From positions 1-32,397 of the forward strand of contig JAOTYV010000014.1 in assembly GCA_029861675.1 (NCBI GenBank): 32,397 nt of DNA, in the 5' to 3' direction. A model generated the notes under the pieces. It saw only the letters and a program-made list of their open reading frames with translations, searched no databases and was not told the origin of the DNA. Made by a program: the position numbers and the translations under genes. Each line of letters begins with the position of its first letter. The stretch's first letter is position 1. Source of the DNA: Alphaproteobacteria bacterium. Lineage in GTDB: Bacteria > Pseudomonadota > Alphaproteobacteria > UBA8366. This document shows positions 16,894 through 23,898 of the stretch, one piece after another.

Positions 16894-17818
16894 ACTTCCG
16901 TCGGATACCGGCGCTCGGCCGGACAATGACCGCGTGCCGGGCGTATTGTCGTATTTTAAGGCGGCGGCGCCGGCGTGTTCGGTCATATTCGATTCACCGC
17001 ACAGCGGCGCGGAGTATCCCGAAGATTTTGATTATATCGTGCCGTTTGAACGAATTCGGCGCGCCGAGGATATGTTCGTGGATGAGCTGTTTGCCGCGGC
17101 ACCGGAACACGGCGCCGATTTGATCGCGGCGCTGTTTCCCCGCAGTTATGTCGACGTCAACCGGGCAATCGACGATCTGGATCCGGCGCTGTTGTCCAGC
17201 CGCTGGCCCGGGCAGCTTGGCGCCGGCGAAAAAGCGCGGCTCGGGCACGGATTGGTGTGGCGGCTTTGCCCGCCGGATATCGATATCTATGCCGGGAAGC
17301 TCTCGCCGGACGATGTGCGCCATCGTATCGAGCGGTATTGGCGGCCCTATCACGACCGGTTGCGGCAATCCATCGACGCATTGCATCGACAATTCGGCGC
17401 CGTCTGGCATGTAAACTGCCATTCCATGCCGTCGGGGACGAAAGGCTATTTCCTTAACGGCGCCGGCCCGGTCGATTTCGTGCTCGGAGATCGGGACGGT
17501 ACGACGTGCTCCGCCGAATTTCTGGACGTGGTGGGCGAAACCCTGCGCCAGATGGGATACACGGTGAAGGTCAACGATCCGTACAAGGGCGTAGAACTCG
17601 TGCGCGCCTATTCCGACCCCCCTGCGGGTCGGCACAGCCTGCAAATCGAAATTAATCGCGCGCTCTATATGGATGAGGTCAGTTTTGAACGATTGGCCGG
17701 GTTCGATCCGCTGAAACGCAATATCGACCGGCTGATCGGCACCATATGCGAATTCGCCCGCGATCGTGTTCGGGCCGGTACAAACCCGTTACCGGCTAGG
17801 GTTCAAACTGCTCCTTGA
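16880..17818 (+). CDS. N-formylglutamate amidohydrolase family protein
   Basis: Zinc-dependent hydrolase of the HutG-like N-formylglutamate amidohydrolase family, which releases formate from N-formyl-L-glutamate. The 312-residue protein shows [10 protein letters not shown] (38-47), [28 protein letters not shown] and [13 protein letters not shown], which together define the family. It overlaps the dppF stop by 14 bp and so belongs to the transporter operon, suggesting that the imported solute, or a product of it, is its substrate. No hut genes are nearby, so histidine degradation is not supported by context. The 3' end overlaps the convergent nadK gene by 23 bp. Confidence 0.88.
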   Translation: MSNRRLPSDTGARPDNDRVPGVLSYFKAAAPACSVIFDSPHSGAEYPEDFDYIVPFERIRRAEDMFVDELFAAAPEHGADLIAALFPRSYVDVNRAIDDLDPALLSSRWPGQLGAGEKARLGHGLVWRLCPPDIDIYAGKLSPDDVRHRIERYWRPYHDRLRQSIDALHRQFGAVWHVNCHSMPSGTKGYFLNGAGPVDFVLGDRDGTTCSAEFLDVVGETLRQMGYTVKVNDPYKGVELVRAYSDPPAGRHSLQIEINRALYMDEVSFERLAGFDPLKRNIDRLIGTICEFARDRVRAGTNPLPARVQTAP

Positions 17819-18563
17819 CGATGCGCTCCTCCAGCGCGTGCTCGGGATCAAACAGCATCGTGACGGAGGCGCCCTGGTCCTCGGTGACATCGACGCGGAC
17901 CACATCGCGGACTTCGGTGTAGTCGGCGCAGGCGCTGACCGGCCGTTTCTCCGCCTCGAGGATTTCAAATGTGATCTTGGCGGAATGCGGCAGCAGCGCG
18001 CCGCGCCAGCGCCGCGGGCGAAATGCGCTGATCGGCGTGAGGCAGAGGATATCGCTGCCGACGGGAACGATCGGGCCGTGCGCGGACAGATTATAGGCGG
18101 TGCTGCCGGCGGGGGTCGAGACCAGGACGCCGTCGCAGATCATTTCCTCCAGGCGAACCACGCCATCGATCGAAATACGAATTTTCGCGGCCTGCTGGAT
18201 CTGGCGCAGGAGCGAGACTTCATTGATTGCCGGCGCGGATTCAACACTGCCGTCGGCGCGGGTTGCCACCATCAGCAGCGGTTTGAGGCGGACCGCTTCC
18301 GCCCGGGCGAGGCGGTCAGGAATGCTATCCAGTTCATAGGCGTTCATCAGAAAGCCGATCGAGCCGCGATTCATGCCGTAAAAGGCGACATTCTCGGCCT
18401 TGTGTTCGTGCAGGGTGTGAAGCATAAATCCGTCACCCCCAAGGGCGATAATAATGTCTGCTTCTTCCGGCGGGACATGGTCGTAGCGTGCTTCCAGTTC
18501 GCGCTTGGCTTCGAGCGCCTCTGGATTTTCGGCTGCGAGAAAGGCGATATTCTTGTTCTTCAT
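17796..18563 (-). CDS. nadK: NAD kinase
   Basis: Phosphorylates NAD+ to NADP+ in the cytoplasm. The 255-residue protein is the short form common in alphaproteobacteria. It has the GGDG motif at 42-45 with catalytic Asp44, the AINEVSL segment at 112-118, and [10 protein letters not shown] at 149-158. The ATG at 18563 with AAGG upstream is preferred over an immediately preceding TTG at 18566. The C-terminal seven codons overlap the convergent amidohydrolase gene. Confidence 0.95.
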   Translation of the reverse strand: MKNKNIAFLAAENPEALEAKRELEARYDHVPPEEADIIIALGGDGFMLHTLHEHKAENVAFYGMNRGSIGFLMNAYELDSIPDRLARAEAVRLKPLLMVATRADGSVESAPAINEVSLLRQIQQAAKIRISIDGVVRLEEMICDGVLVSTPAGSTAYNLSAHGPIVPVGSDILCLTPISAFRPRRWRGALLPHSAKITFEILEAEKRPVSACADYTEVRDVVRVDVTEDQGASVTMLFDPEHALEERIVKEQFEP

Positions 18564-18579
18564 CAAGCGACCTTGTCAA

Positions 18580-18609
18580 ATACTGTGCCGGCGCGGCGGG
18601 TGCAGTATA
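18580..18609 (-). promoter_or_regulatory. candidate nadK promoter/operator
   Basis: On the minus strand TATACT (18604-18609) is a 5-of-6 match to a -10 element, about 40 nt before the nadK start. It is embedded in an inverted repeat ATACTG (18580-18585) and CAGTAT (18603-18608), which could be an operator. No good -35 hexamer is visible 17 bp upstream. Confidence 0.25.
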
Positions 18610-18686
18610 GCGGAGCGGCATCGCGGCGCTAGCCGCTGCGTCGGGATTTCCGTGAAATGAAGGGCATGGCGATTTTGGAGAAGAAT

Positions 18687-19178
18687 ATGCGGTTCGGATT
18701 GGTTTGTTTGGTCGCCGTGCTGAGTGCCGCGGTGCTCCCCGGCATGGGGACCGTTGCGGAGGCTGCCGATCGGCACGCCGGCTACTATTACCCGAAACCG
18801 GACTCGAAAGAGACATATACCGCCCGGGCGAGCCAACTGCCCGAGGCGTCGCGCCGCAGCAGGATCGCCTTCGTGACCCATGTCACGAACGAAATGATCA
18901 GCAAGAACCCGTATCCGCCGCAATACGCGATGTTCTCGAAGGGCGCCGAGGCGGAGAAAATGATCATCGTCGGTTTGTATGGTGACAGCTTCAACACCCG
19001 CTACCGGATGCGCGCCCTGCTTGCCATGCTGACGGCGGTCGCCCGGGGGACGCCGCTCTTCAAGGAAGAACGCGTCGAGGACTATTTTACCTTTCTCGAT
19101 CTTTGCAAGATGCTCGGTTTCAAGCAGCTTACCGTGAGCGACGGACGGAAATTCGCTCATCAGATCAAGATCGAATAA
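18687..19178 (+). CDS. secreted protein of unknown function
   Basis: Not assigned to a characterised family. From the ATG at 18687, which is preceded by GGAGAAG, the product has 163 residues. It begins with a clear signal peptide (MRFG, hydrophobic core, VAEA before ADRHAG), so it is likely periplasmic. The mature part starts with aromatic HAGYYYPKP, then the segments RSRIAFVTHVTNEMI and ALLAMLTAVARGTP, and ends near FAHQIKIE. An alternative start at 18657 would put ten residues before the signal peptide and has no ribosome-binding site. Homologues with the 'DRHAGYYYP' opening appear, as I remember it, to be widespread in Rhodospirillales. The next gene follows after 15 bp and is probably cotranscribed. 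Confidence 0.8.
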   Translation: MRFGLVCLVAVLSAAVLPGMGTVAEAADRHAGYYYPKPDSKETYTARASQLPEASRRSRIAFVTHVTNEMISKNPYPPQYAMFSKGAEAEKMIIVGLYGDSFNTRYRMRALLAMLTAVARGTPLFKEERVEDYFTFLDLCKMLGFKQLTVSDGRKFAHQIKIE

Positions 19179-19193
19179 ACCGCCGAGGCGCAG

Positions 19194-19598
19194 ATGTCAG
19201 ATCACGATGCCGTTTTGTTCGCCAACGAGGCGTTCTACACGGCTTTCAAATACCGCGATATCGCTGCGATGGAGGATGCCTGGGCTACGGCCGTGCCCGT
19301 GACGTGTATCCATCCGGGATGGGACGCGCTGCATGGGCGGGAAGAAGTCATGGCGAGCTGGAGCTCCATCCTGGGCAGCGACAATGCGCCGGAGATCAAC
19401 TGCTTGGCGCCGCGCGCCCATATTTACGGGCAGGCCGCGGTGGTACTTTGCTTTGAGGAGATCGCCGGCGACTATTTAATCGCGACGAATGTGTTCGCCC
19501 GCGAGGGCGCGCGCTGGCGGATGGTCCATCACCATGCCGCGCCCACCGACGGCGAGCCGCCGGACGATGCCGAGGCGGAGCCGAATCCCATCAATTGA
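19194..19598 (+). CDS. SnoaL/NTF2-like small protein (nuclear transport factor 2 family)
   Basis: 134-residue cytoplasmic protein with the alpha+beta cone layout of NTF2-like proteins: an N-terminal helix (VLFANEAFYTAFKYRDIAAMEDAWA), the central HPGWDALHGREEVMASW block, and C-terminal strands (VVLCFEEIAGDYLIATNVFAREGARWRMVHHHA). Such proteins include SnoaL-type isomerases and many of unknown function. The acidic, proline-rich C terminus looks disordered. It lies 15 bp downstream of the secreted protein and is convergent with the MFS gene. Confidence 0.82.
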   Translation: MSDHDAVLFANEAFYTAFKYRDIAAMEDAWATAVPVTCIHPGWDALHGREEVMASWSSILGSDNAPEINCLAPRAHIYGQAAVVLCFEEIAGDYLIATNVFAREGARWRMVHHHAAPTDGEPPDDAEAEPNPIN

Positions 19599-19636
19599 AC
19601 CGGTCCCGCCGGGCGCGGAAGCGGGCTATTGCGTCC

Positions 19637-20890
19637 CTAATCGAAATCGATCTGGGCGTCGTCGTTGCGCGGGTCGAGCGTTGCCACGACCTGCGTGGTT
19701 TGCGAGGTTTGCGGCATGGCGACGAAGTCTCCCTGATTGTCCTCGGGCACCGGTGCGCGCTGGGTCATGCGGTAGAGCACGAAGACCGACAGAATGAAAT
19801 TGGCGGCGGCGGCCGTCGTGAACAGCCCGGATGGTCCGAGCTGTTCCATCGTCAGCGAGGCGAAGATGGGCCCCGCGCTGGCCCCCGCGGCAAAGGCGAG
19901 CAGCAGGGTCGCGTGCAGGGAAACCGTCTGTTCGGGCCGTGCAAGGTCGTTGGCATGGGTCATCGCGATAGGATAGATCGTCGCGCTCAGGCCGCCGACC
20001 AGCGCAAACAGACCGAGCAGGCCGATGAACCCGGACTCTGCGCCGTAGCTCATGCTGAGGCAGGCGGCCGCCGTCAGGAGGGCGACGCAGATCAGCACCG
20101 TGCGCCGGTCGAACCGGTCCGAGCACCGTCCGAGCGGCAGTTGAAGCAGCAGGCTCCCCAACAGAAATCCGGTCATCAAAATTGAAATTTGCGTGATCGT
20201 GAAGCCGAGGCGCGCCGCGAAGACCGGGCCCAAGCCGATCAGCGATGAATTGGTGAAGCCGGCACAAATGGCGCCGGCAACGCCAACCGGCGATAGCCGG
20301 TACAGGGCGCGAAAGCTCAGGCGTTCGCCGACAAGCCCCTCGGGAACCTTGATCCGGGTCAAGGCGATCGGGATCAGGCAGAGCGCGTAGAGCGCCGCGG
20401 TCAGCATGAAGAGCCGGTCACCGGCGGGGTCGCCCACGATCAAGAGCAATTGTCCGACACCGAAACTGGCTTTGTTGATCACCATATAGATTGCGAAGAC
20501 TTTGCCCTTCATGTCCGGTGGCGCCGTGCCCGCGAGCCAGCTTTCGCCGACCATAAAGACCGCTGCGGCCGAGAATCCGAATAGCAAGCGGAGCCCCATC
20601 CAGGCGAACGGATCGACGACGATCGGAAAGCACAGGCAGCAGACCGCGAGCGTTGCGGCGAATCCGGCGAATACGCGAATTTGGCCGACCGCTTGAATGA
20701 TCCGGTCGCAGGTGAAGCAGGCCAGCGCGAAGCCGATCGAATGGCAGGCGACCACGACGCCGATCATCGCCGGGGCGAAGTCCTCGACCGTCATGCGAAC
20801 CGCGGTGAGCGTCGAGAACAGGCCGTTTCCGACCAGCATGGCGCTCATGCCGAGCAACAAAGCGCTAAGGGGAAATACCGCCCGGAACAT
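19637..20890 (-). CDS. MFS transporter
   Basis: 417-residue inner-membrane transporter with about 12 hydrophobic segments. The cytoplasmic loop after the second helix (CDRIIQAVGQIRVF) and its repeat in the second half (GRCSDRFDRRTVLI) correspond to MFS motif A, so both six-helix halves are present. The overall pattern, including GESWLAGTAPPDMKGKVFAIYM, resembles the YcaD-like branch. The C-terminal tail of about 40 residues is hydrophilic. AAGG precedes the ATG at 20890. The substrate is unknown. It is divergent from fdhD, with a 195-bp shared upstream region. Confidence 0.9.
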   Translation of the reverse strand: MFRAVFPLSALLLGMSAMLVGNGLFSTLTAVRMTVEDFAPAMIGVVVACHSIGFALACFTCDRIIQAVGQIRVFAGFAATLAVCCLCFPIVVDPFAWMGLRLLFGFSAAAVFMVGESWLAGTAPPDMKGKVFAIYMVINKASFGVGQLLLIVGDPAGDRLFMLTAALYALCLIPIALTRIKVPEGLVGERLSFRALYRLSPVGVAGAICAGFTNSSLIGLGPVFAARLGFTITQISILMTGFLLGSLLLQLPLGRCSDRFDRRTVLICVALLTAAACLSMSYGAESGFIGLLGLFALVGGLSATIYPIAMTHANDLARPEQTVSLHATLLLAFAAGASAGPIFASLTMEQLGPSGLFTTAAAANFILSVFVLYRMTQRAPVPEDNQGDFVAMPQTSQTTQVVATLDPRNDDAQIDFD

Positions 20891-20932
20891 GGCGGACCTT
20901 TTCTTAAGGGTCTATCAAGCGTCGTCGTGTAC

Positions 20933-20994
20933 ACCCGCTCTCCGGGTACGTCTATGCATTACTTCTGCATGGCCGCTATGCCGGCGGAGCGGGT
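20933..20994. promoter_or_regulatory. strongly base-paired element upstream of fdhD and the MFS gene
   Basis: A nested dyad in the divergent region. Outer stem: ACCCGCTC (20933-20940) with GAGCGGGT (20987-20994), 8 perfect bp. Next: CCGG (20942-20945) with CCGG (20981-20984). Inner hairpin: ATGCA (20954-20958) with TGCAT (20966-20970), loop TTACTTC, extendable by a U-G and a C-G pair. It does not match a riboswitch class I can recognise. Read on the minus strand it ends 43 nt before the MFS start; read on the plus strand it ends 92 nt before fdhD. It could be a cis-acting leader RNA, an operator, or an intergenic repeat unit. Confidence 0.5.
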
Positions 20995-21016
20995 CTCAAG
21001 GGGAAGCGGTCGGGCT

Positions 21017-21042
21017 GTTAACCCGGATATCGGTGTGTTAAC
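21017..21042. promoter_or_regulatory. paired GTTAAC palindromes upstream of fdhD
   Basis: Two copies of the 6-bp palindrome GTTAAC at 21017-21022 and 21037-21042, exactly 20 bp (about two helical turns) apart and 44 bp before the fdhD start. Such spacing would let two dimers bind the same DNA face. No regulator is known to me for this exact arrangement. Confidence 0.3.
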
Positions 21043-21085
21043 GGTCATTGTCGCGAGCCTTGCGCTCGGGCATCATACGGGAGAT

Positions 21086-21976
21086 ATGAACGGCGTGGAT
21101 GAATTCATTCTGCAGCCCGATCCCGCCGATCCGCGTCTGACGGAGCGTGTGCGGGGCGTGGATCATGACGGCAACGCCATTGAGACTCTGGTGGTGGTCG
21201 AGCGGCCGCTGACCCTGTTCCTCAACAAGCGTGAAATCGTCACGATGATGACGATTTGCGACTATCCGGAATATCTGGCGGTCGGCTATCTGATCAATCA
21301 AAACATGCTGAAGCCGGAAGATGAGATCGTCGGTATTGACTACGAGGAAGACATCGAGACGGTCGTCGTTCGAACCAAAACGCAGACCAATTTCGAATCA
21401 AAGCTCCGTAAGAAAACGCTGACCTCCGGATGTGCGCAGGGAACGGTTTTCGGCGATCTGATGGAACGGTTCGACGAGATCGATTTGCCGCAGGATGCGA
21501 CGATCCGGACGTCCTGGCTTTATGCGTTGACGCGCAAGATCAACACCAACCCCAGCCTGTATCTTGCCGCCGGTGCGATCCACGGCTGTGTCTTGTGCGA
21601 AGAAGACCGGCCATTGCTCTACATGGAAGATGTCGGACGGCACAACGCGGTCGACAAGATCGCCGGATACATGCGGATGCACGGAGTCTCCGCCGTGGGC
21701 AAGAGCTTCTACACCACCGGGCGGCTGACGTCGGAAATGGTGATCAAGACGGTCCAAATGGGAATCCCCATATTGGCGTCGCGATCGGGCTTTACCGCCT
21801 GGGGTGTCGATCTCGCGCGCCGCGCCGGCTTGACCTTGATCGGCCGGGCGAAAGGCAAACGCTTCATCGTGCTGTCGGGCGAGCAACGGGTGGTGTACGA
21901 CGCGGACCCGTCATGCGCGCCCCGCGAAGCGCGGGCAAGCCGGCGCAAGGCGGGCATCGGCGGCGACCGTGGCTGA
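21086..21976 (+). CDS. fdhD: formate dehydrogenase accessory sulfurtransferase FdhD
   Basis: Delivers sulfur from a cysteine desulfurase to the molybdenum cofactor before its insertion into formate dehydrogenase. The 296-residue protein contains the FdhD landmarks YLAVGYLINQNML, TSGCAQGT with Cys116, GAIHGCVLC and DVGRHNAVDKI, as well as FYTTGRLTSEMVIK. Where E. coli FdhD has Cys-x2-Cys, this protein has Cys116 but Gly119, so only one Cys of the pair remains. The ATG at 21086 follows GGGAG closely; GTG at 21095 has better spacing and is an alternative. A much longer open frame upstream runs antisense to the MFS gene and is not real. The stop overlaps the cyclase gene by 8 bp. Confidence 0.92.
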   Translation: MNGVDEFILQPDPADPRLTERVRGVDHDGNAIETLVVVERPLTLFLNKREIVTMMTICDYPEYLAVGYLINQNMLKPEDEIVGIDYEEDIETVVVRTKTQTNFESKLRKKTLTSGCAQGTVFGDLMERFDEIDLPQDATIRTSWLYALTRKINTNPSLYLAAGAIHGCVLCEEDRPLLYMEDVGRHNAVDKIAGYMRMHGVSAVGKSFYTTGRLTSEMVIKTVQMGIPILASRSGFTAWGVDLARRAGLTLIGRAKGKRFIVLSGEQRVVYDADPSCAPREARASRRKAGIGGDRG

Positions 21977-22937
21977 AGAAGCGCCGATCACCACACGCTC
22001 CGCCGGGCCGGAGCCCGGTGCGCGGTCGTCGGAGGAATCCCGCGAAATTCTCGATGCGATCGACATCGCGATGGAGGAACACGCCAACTGGCTGCGCAAG
22101 TGGCATCGCGCGGTGGTGTGCGGCTTGCCGCCGGTACGCGATGTGGTCTCGAAACATGCGGAATATTTGGGCAAATTCGGCAGTTGGTTCGATTTGAACA
22201 GCGAACGCAGCCTGCTCGCACAGCCGGTCTTTCGCGATCTATGGTCGGCCCATGTCGAAATGCACGATTTGGGGCGCTTGCTGGCGCTGAAGGCGGTCGA
22301 TGGCGAGTTGGTTCGCGCGACGGAATACGACGCCTTCATGGAGAAAGTCGATCGCTTCGGGCTGGTCGCGCGCCGCATTCGCGACGCCTTCCAGCGGGCG
22401 GTCTTCGATCTCGACCCGCTGACCGGGGTGCACAATCGCCGCAGCATGATGATTGAATTGCAGCGCGAGCGGGAACGCGGGCTGCGCACTTCTTCGCCGG
22501 TTTGCATCGGTCTCAGCGACATCGATCATTTCAAGAAAGTAAACGACACCTACGGCCACGGCGTCGGAGATGTGGTTTTGCTGACGGCGGCGGGGCGGCT
22601 GATCGCCCATCTCCGACCGTATGACAGCATCTACCGCTATGGCGGCGAGGAATTCCTGCTGTTGCTGCCGGACGCGGATGCGGAGACGGCGGTGAATATC
22701 GCGAACCGGCTGCGCCTGGCGTTGAGCGAGGCGCCGGTCAAGACGGGCAGCGGCGTATCCCTGGACGTGACCGCGTCCTTCGGTCTGTGCATGGTCGACG
22801 CGGCGGATACGCTCGAAGAATCGATCGAACAGGCCGACAAGGCGCTCTATCGGGCGAAGCATGAAGGGCGCAACAGGGTCGTTCTCTGGGATGGTGAAGA
22901 GGCCGCGGAGGACGCTGCCGAAGATGCCGGTGACTGA
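21969..22937 (+). CDS. diguanylate cyclase with N-terminal CZB-type sensor domain (DgcZ-like)
   Basis: Makes the second messenger c-di-GMP from two GTP. The 322-residue protein starts at GTG 21969, overlapping fdhD by 8 bp. Residues about 25-145 resemble the chemoreceptor zinc-binding (CZB) domain of E. coli DgcZ: H38, H95 and H99 occupy the places of DgcZ H22, H79 and H83 with identical spacing. The position of zinc-ligand C52 is Gly68 here (LGKFGSWF). Residues 148-310 form the GGDEF domain: DPLTGVHNRR, DIDHFKKVNDTYGH, active site RYGGEEF (225-229), and a product-inhibition I-site R216-P-Y-D219 five residues before it. The cyclase should therefore be active and feedback-inhibited. Sitting between fdhD and mobA, it is likely coexpressed with cofactor maturation. 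Confidence 0.9.
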   Translation: MAEEAPITTRSAGPEPGARSSEESREILDAIDIAMEEHANWLRKWHRAVVCGLPPVRDVVSKHAEYLGKFGSWFDLNSERSLLAQPVFRDLWSAHVEMHDLGRLLALKAVDGELVRATEYDAFMEKVDRFGLVARRIRDAFQRAVFDLDPLTGVHNRRSMMIELQRERERGLRTSSPVCIGLSDIDHFKKVNDTYGHGVGDVVLLTAAGRLIAHLRPYDSIYRYGGEEFLLLLPDADAETAVNIANRLRLALSEAPVKTGSGVSLDVTASFGLCMVDAADTLEESIEQADKALYRAKHEGRNRVVLWDGEEAAEDAAEDAGD

Positions 22938-23544
22938 CGGCATTGCGGGCGTTGTCTTGGCGGGTGGTCTGGCGCGCCGCATGGGCGGTGGCGACAAGTG
23001 TTTGCGGCTGCTGGCCGGCCGGCCCTTGCTGGGCCATATCGTGGAGCGGGTGCGCCCGCAGGTCGGCGTGCTTGCCATCAACGCCAATGGCGACCCGGAA
23101 CGTTTTGCCGATTTCGGTCTGCCGGTCGTGGCCGACAGCATCGATGGCTTCGCCGGGCCGTTGGCCGGCGTCCTTGCGGGCATGGAATGGGCGGTTGAGG
23201 CCGCGCCCGATTGCAGTTGGCTGGCGAGCTTTCCCGGAGATTCGCCGTTTCTGCCGCGTGACCTGGTAGCGCGGTTTGTCGAGGCGATCGAACGGGACGG
23301 GGCGGATATGGCCTGTGCCGCGTCCAATGGCCGGGCGCATCCCGTGGCGGGGTTGTGGCCGGTCCGGCTGGTCGCGGATTTGCGCCGCGCCATGGTCGAA
23401 GAAGAGATCCGCAAGGTGGACATCTGGACCGCGCGGTACCGGCTGGCCACGGTGAATTTTGACGCCGATCCGATCGACCCATTCTTCAATGCGAACCGGC
23501 CGGACGATCTATCCCTGGCGGAGCAGATGCTCGGCCGGCGTTAG
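22924..23544 (+). CDS. mobA: molybdenum cofactor guanylyltransferase
   Basis: Adds GMP from GTP to molybdopterin, giving the MGD form of the cofactor used by formate dehydrogenase. The 206-residue protein shows the nucleotide-binding loop LAGGLARRMGGGDK (12-25), the GPLAGVLAGMEWA segment, and the metal-binding FPGDSPFLP. The ATG at 22924 lies inside the cyclase gene and overlaps it by 14 bp; a GTG at 22930 is possible. Together with fdhD upstream it forms a formate dehydrogenase maturation unit. Its stop is one base from the stop of a convergent small gene. Confidence 0.92.
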   Translation: MPVTDGIAGVVLAGGLARRMGGGDKCLRLLAGRPLLGHIVERVRPQVGVLAINANGDPERFADFGLPVVADSIDGFAGPLAGVLAGMEWAVEAAPDCSWLASFPGDSPFLPRDLVARFVEAIERDGADMACAASNGRAHPVAGLWPVRLVADLRRAMVEEEIRKVDIWTARYRLATVNFDADPIDPFFNANRPDDLSLAEQMLGRR

Positions 23545-23545
23545 A

Positions 23546-23692
23546 TCAACACTCCCGGCGTCCGGTATTGCCGGTGCGGCGGCTGCGGAACGGATGGCGA
23601 AGCCGTTCGCCGAGCGCCCGGTTGCGGCAGTCGCGGAAAACCGCCTCGTGATGCGACAGCCGACGGTACGTCACGGGGACTAAATCATGCAT
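23546..23692 (-). CDS. small basic protein of unknown function
   Basis: 48-residue open frame, MHDLVPVTYRRL to the C terminus, preceded by AAAGGA about ten bases before the ATG. It is rich in Arg and His, with two Cys, and has no membrane segment. About 70% of its codons end in G or C, as in genes of this window. It starts 50 bp after the stop of another small gene on the same strand, which suggests a two-gene unit. I recognise no family. The plus-strand frames here are shadows without ribosome-binding sites. Support rests on the ribosome-binding site, codon use and tandem arrangement. Confidence 0.5.
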   Translation of the reverse strand: MHDLVPVTYRRLSHHEAVFRDCRNRALGERLRHPFRSRRTGNTGRREC

Positions 23693-23742
23693 GGTGTCGC
23701 TTCCTTTCAAATTGGCAGACCGGCTTCGTCGCGCGGACGGGC

Positions 23743-23898
23743 CTATTGCCCGTTTTGCGCGCGACGGCCATTCCGAGTGAAGAGGCGCTGGAAACTGCCA
23801 AATATGGCCAAGCTTTGCATTTTCCGGGCGCGGGCGATGGCATTTCTGATTTCATCGTCACTCGGTATATTCACGCTATTCAATTGATTCGTATTCAT
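23743..23898 (-). CDS. small protein of unknown function (51 aa)
   Basis: 51-residue frame with a strong ribosome-binding site, GTGGAGAT, spaced correctly before the ATG at 23898. The protein has a polar start (MNTNQLNSVNIPSDDE) followed by an amphipathic basic helix (EIRNAIARARKMQSLAIFGSFQRLF) and an Arg-rich tail. The 'EIRxAIxxARxxQ' helix recalls very small alphaproteobacterial proteins that often occur near DUF1127 genes; that resemblance is a memory-based guess, not a match. It is not in an obvious operon with the DUF364 gene, since about 190 bp with dyad symmetry separates them. Probably the first gene of a two-gene unit. Confidence 0.65.
   Translation of the reverse strand: MNTNQLNSVNIPSDDEIRNAIARARKMQSLAIFGSFQRLFTRNGRRAQNGQ

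Noticed and set aside
20933..20994. tRNA-like or cobalamin/Moco riboswitch reading of the dyad
   Set aside because: No T-loop sequence as in tRNA and no conserved boxes of those riboswitch classes; left as an unassigned element.
20681..21085. N-terminal extension of the fdhD frame
   Set aside because: It is antisense to the MFS gene and then crosses the intergenic dyads; the conserved FdhD sequence begins after the ATG at 21086.
23687..23887. 66-codon plus-strand frame with a CPFC motif
   Set aside because: It has no ribosome-binding site and is antisense to the better supported 51-aa minus-strand gene.
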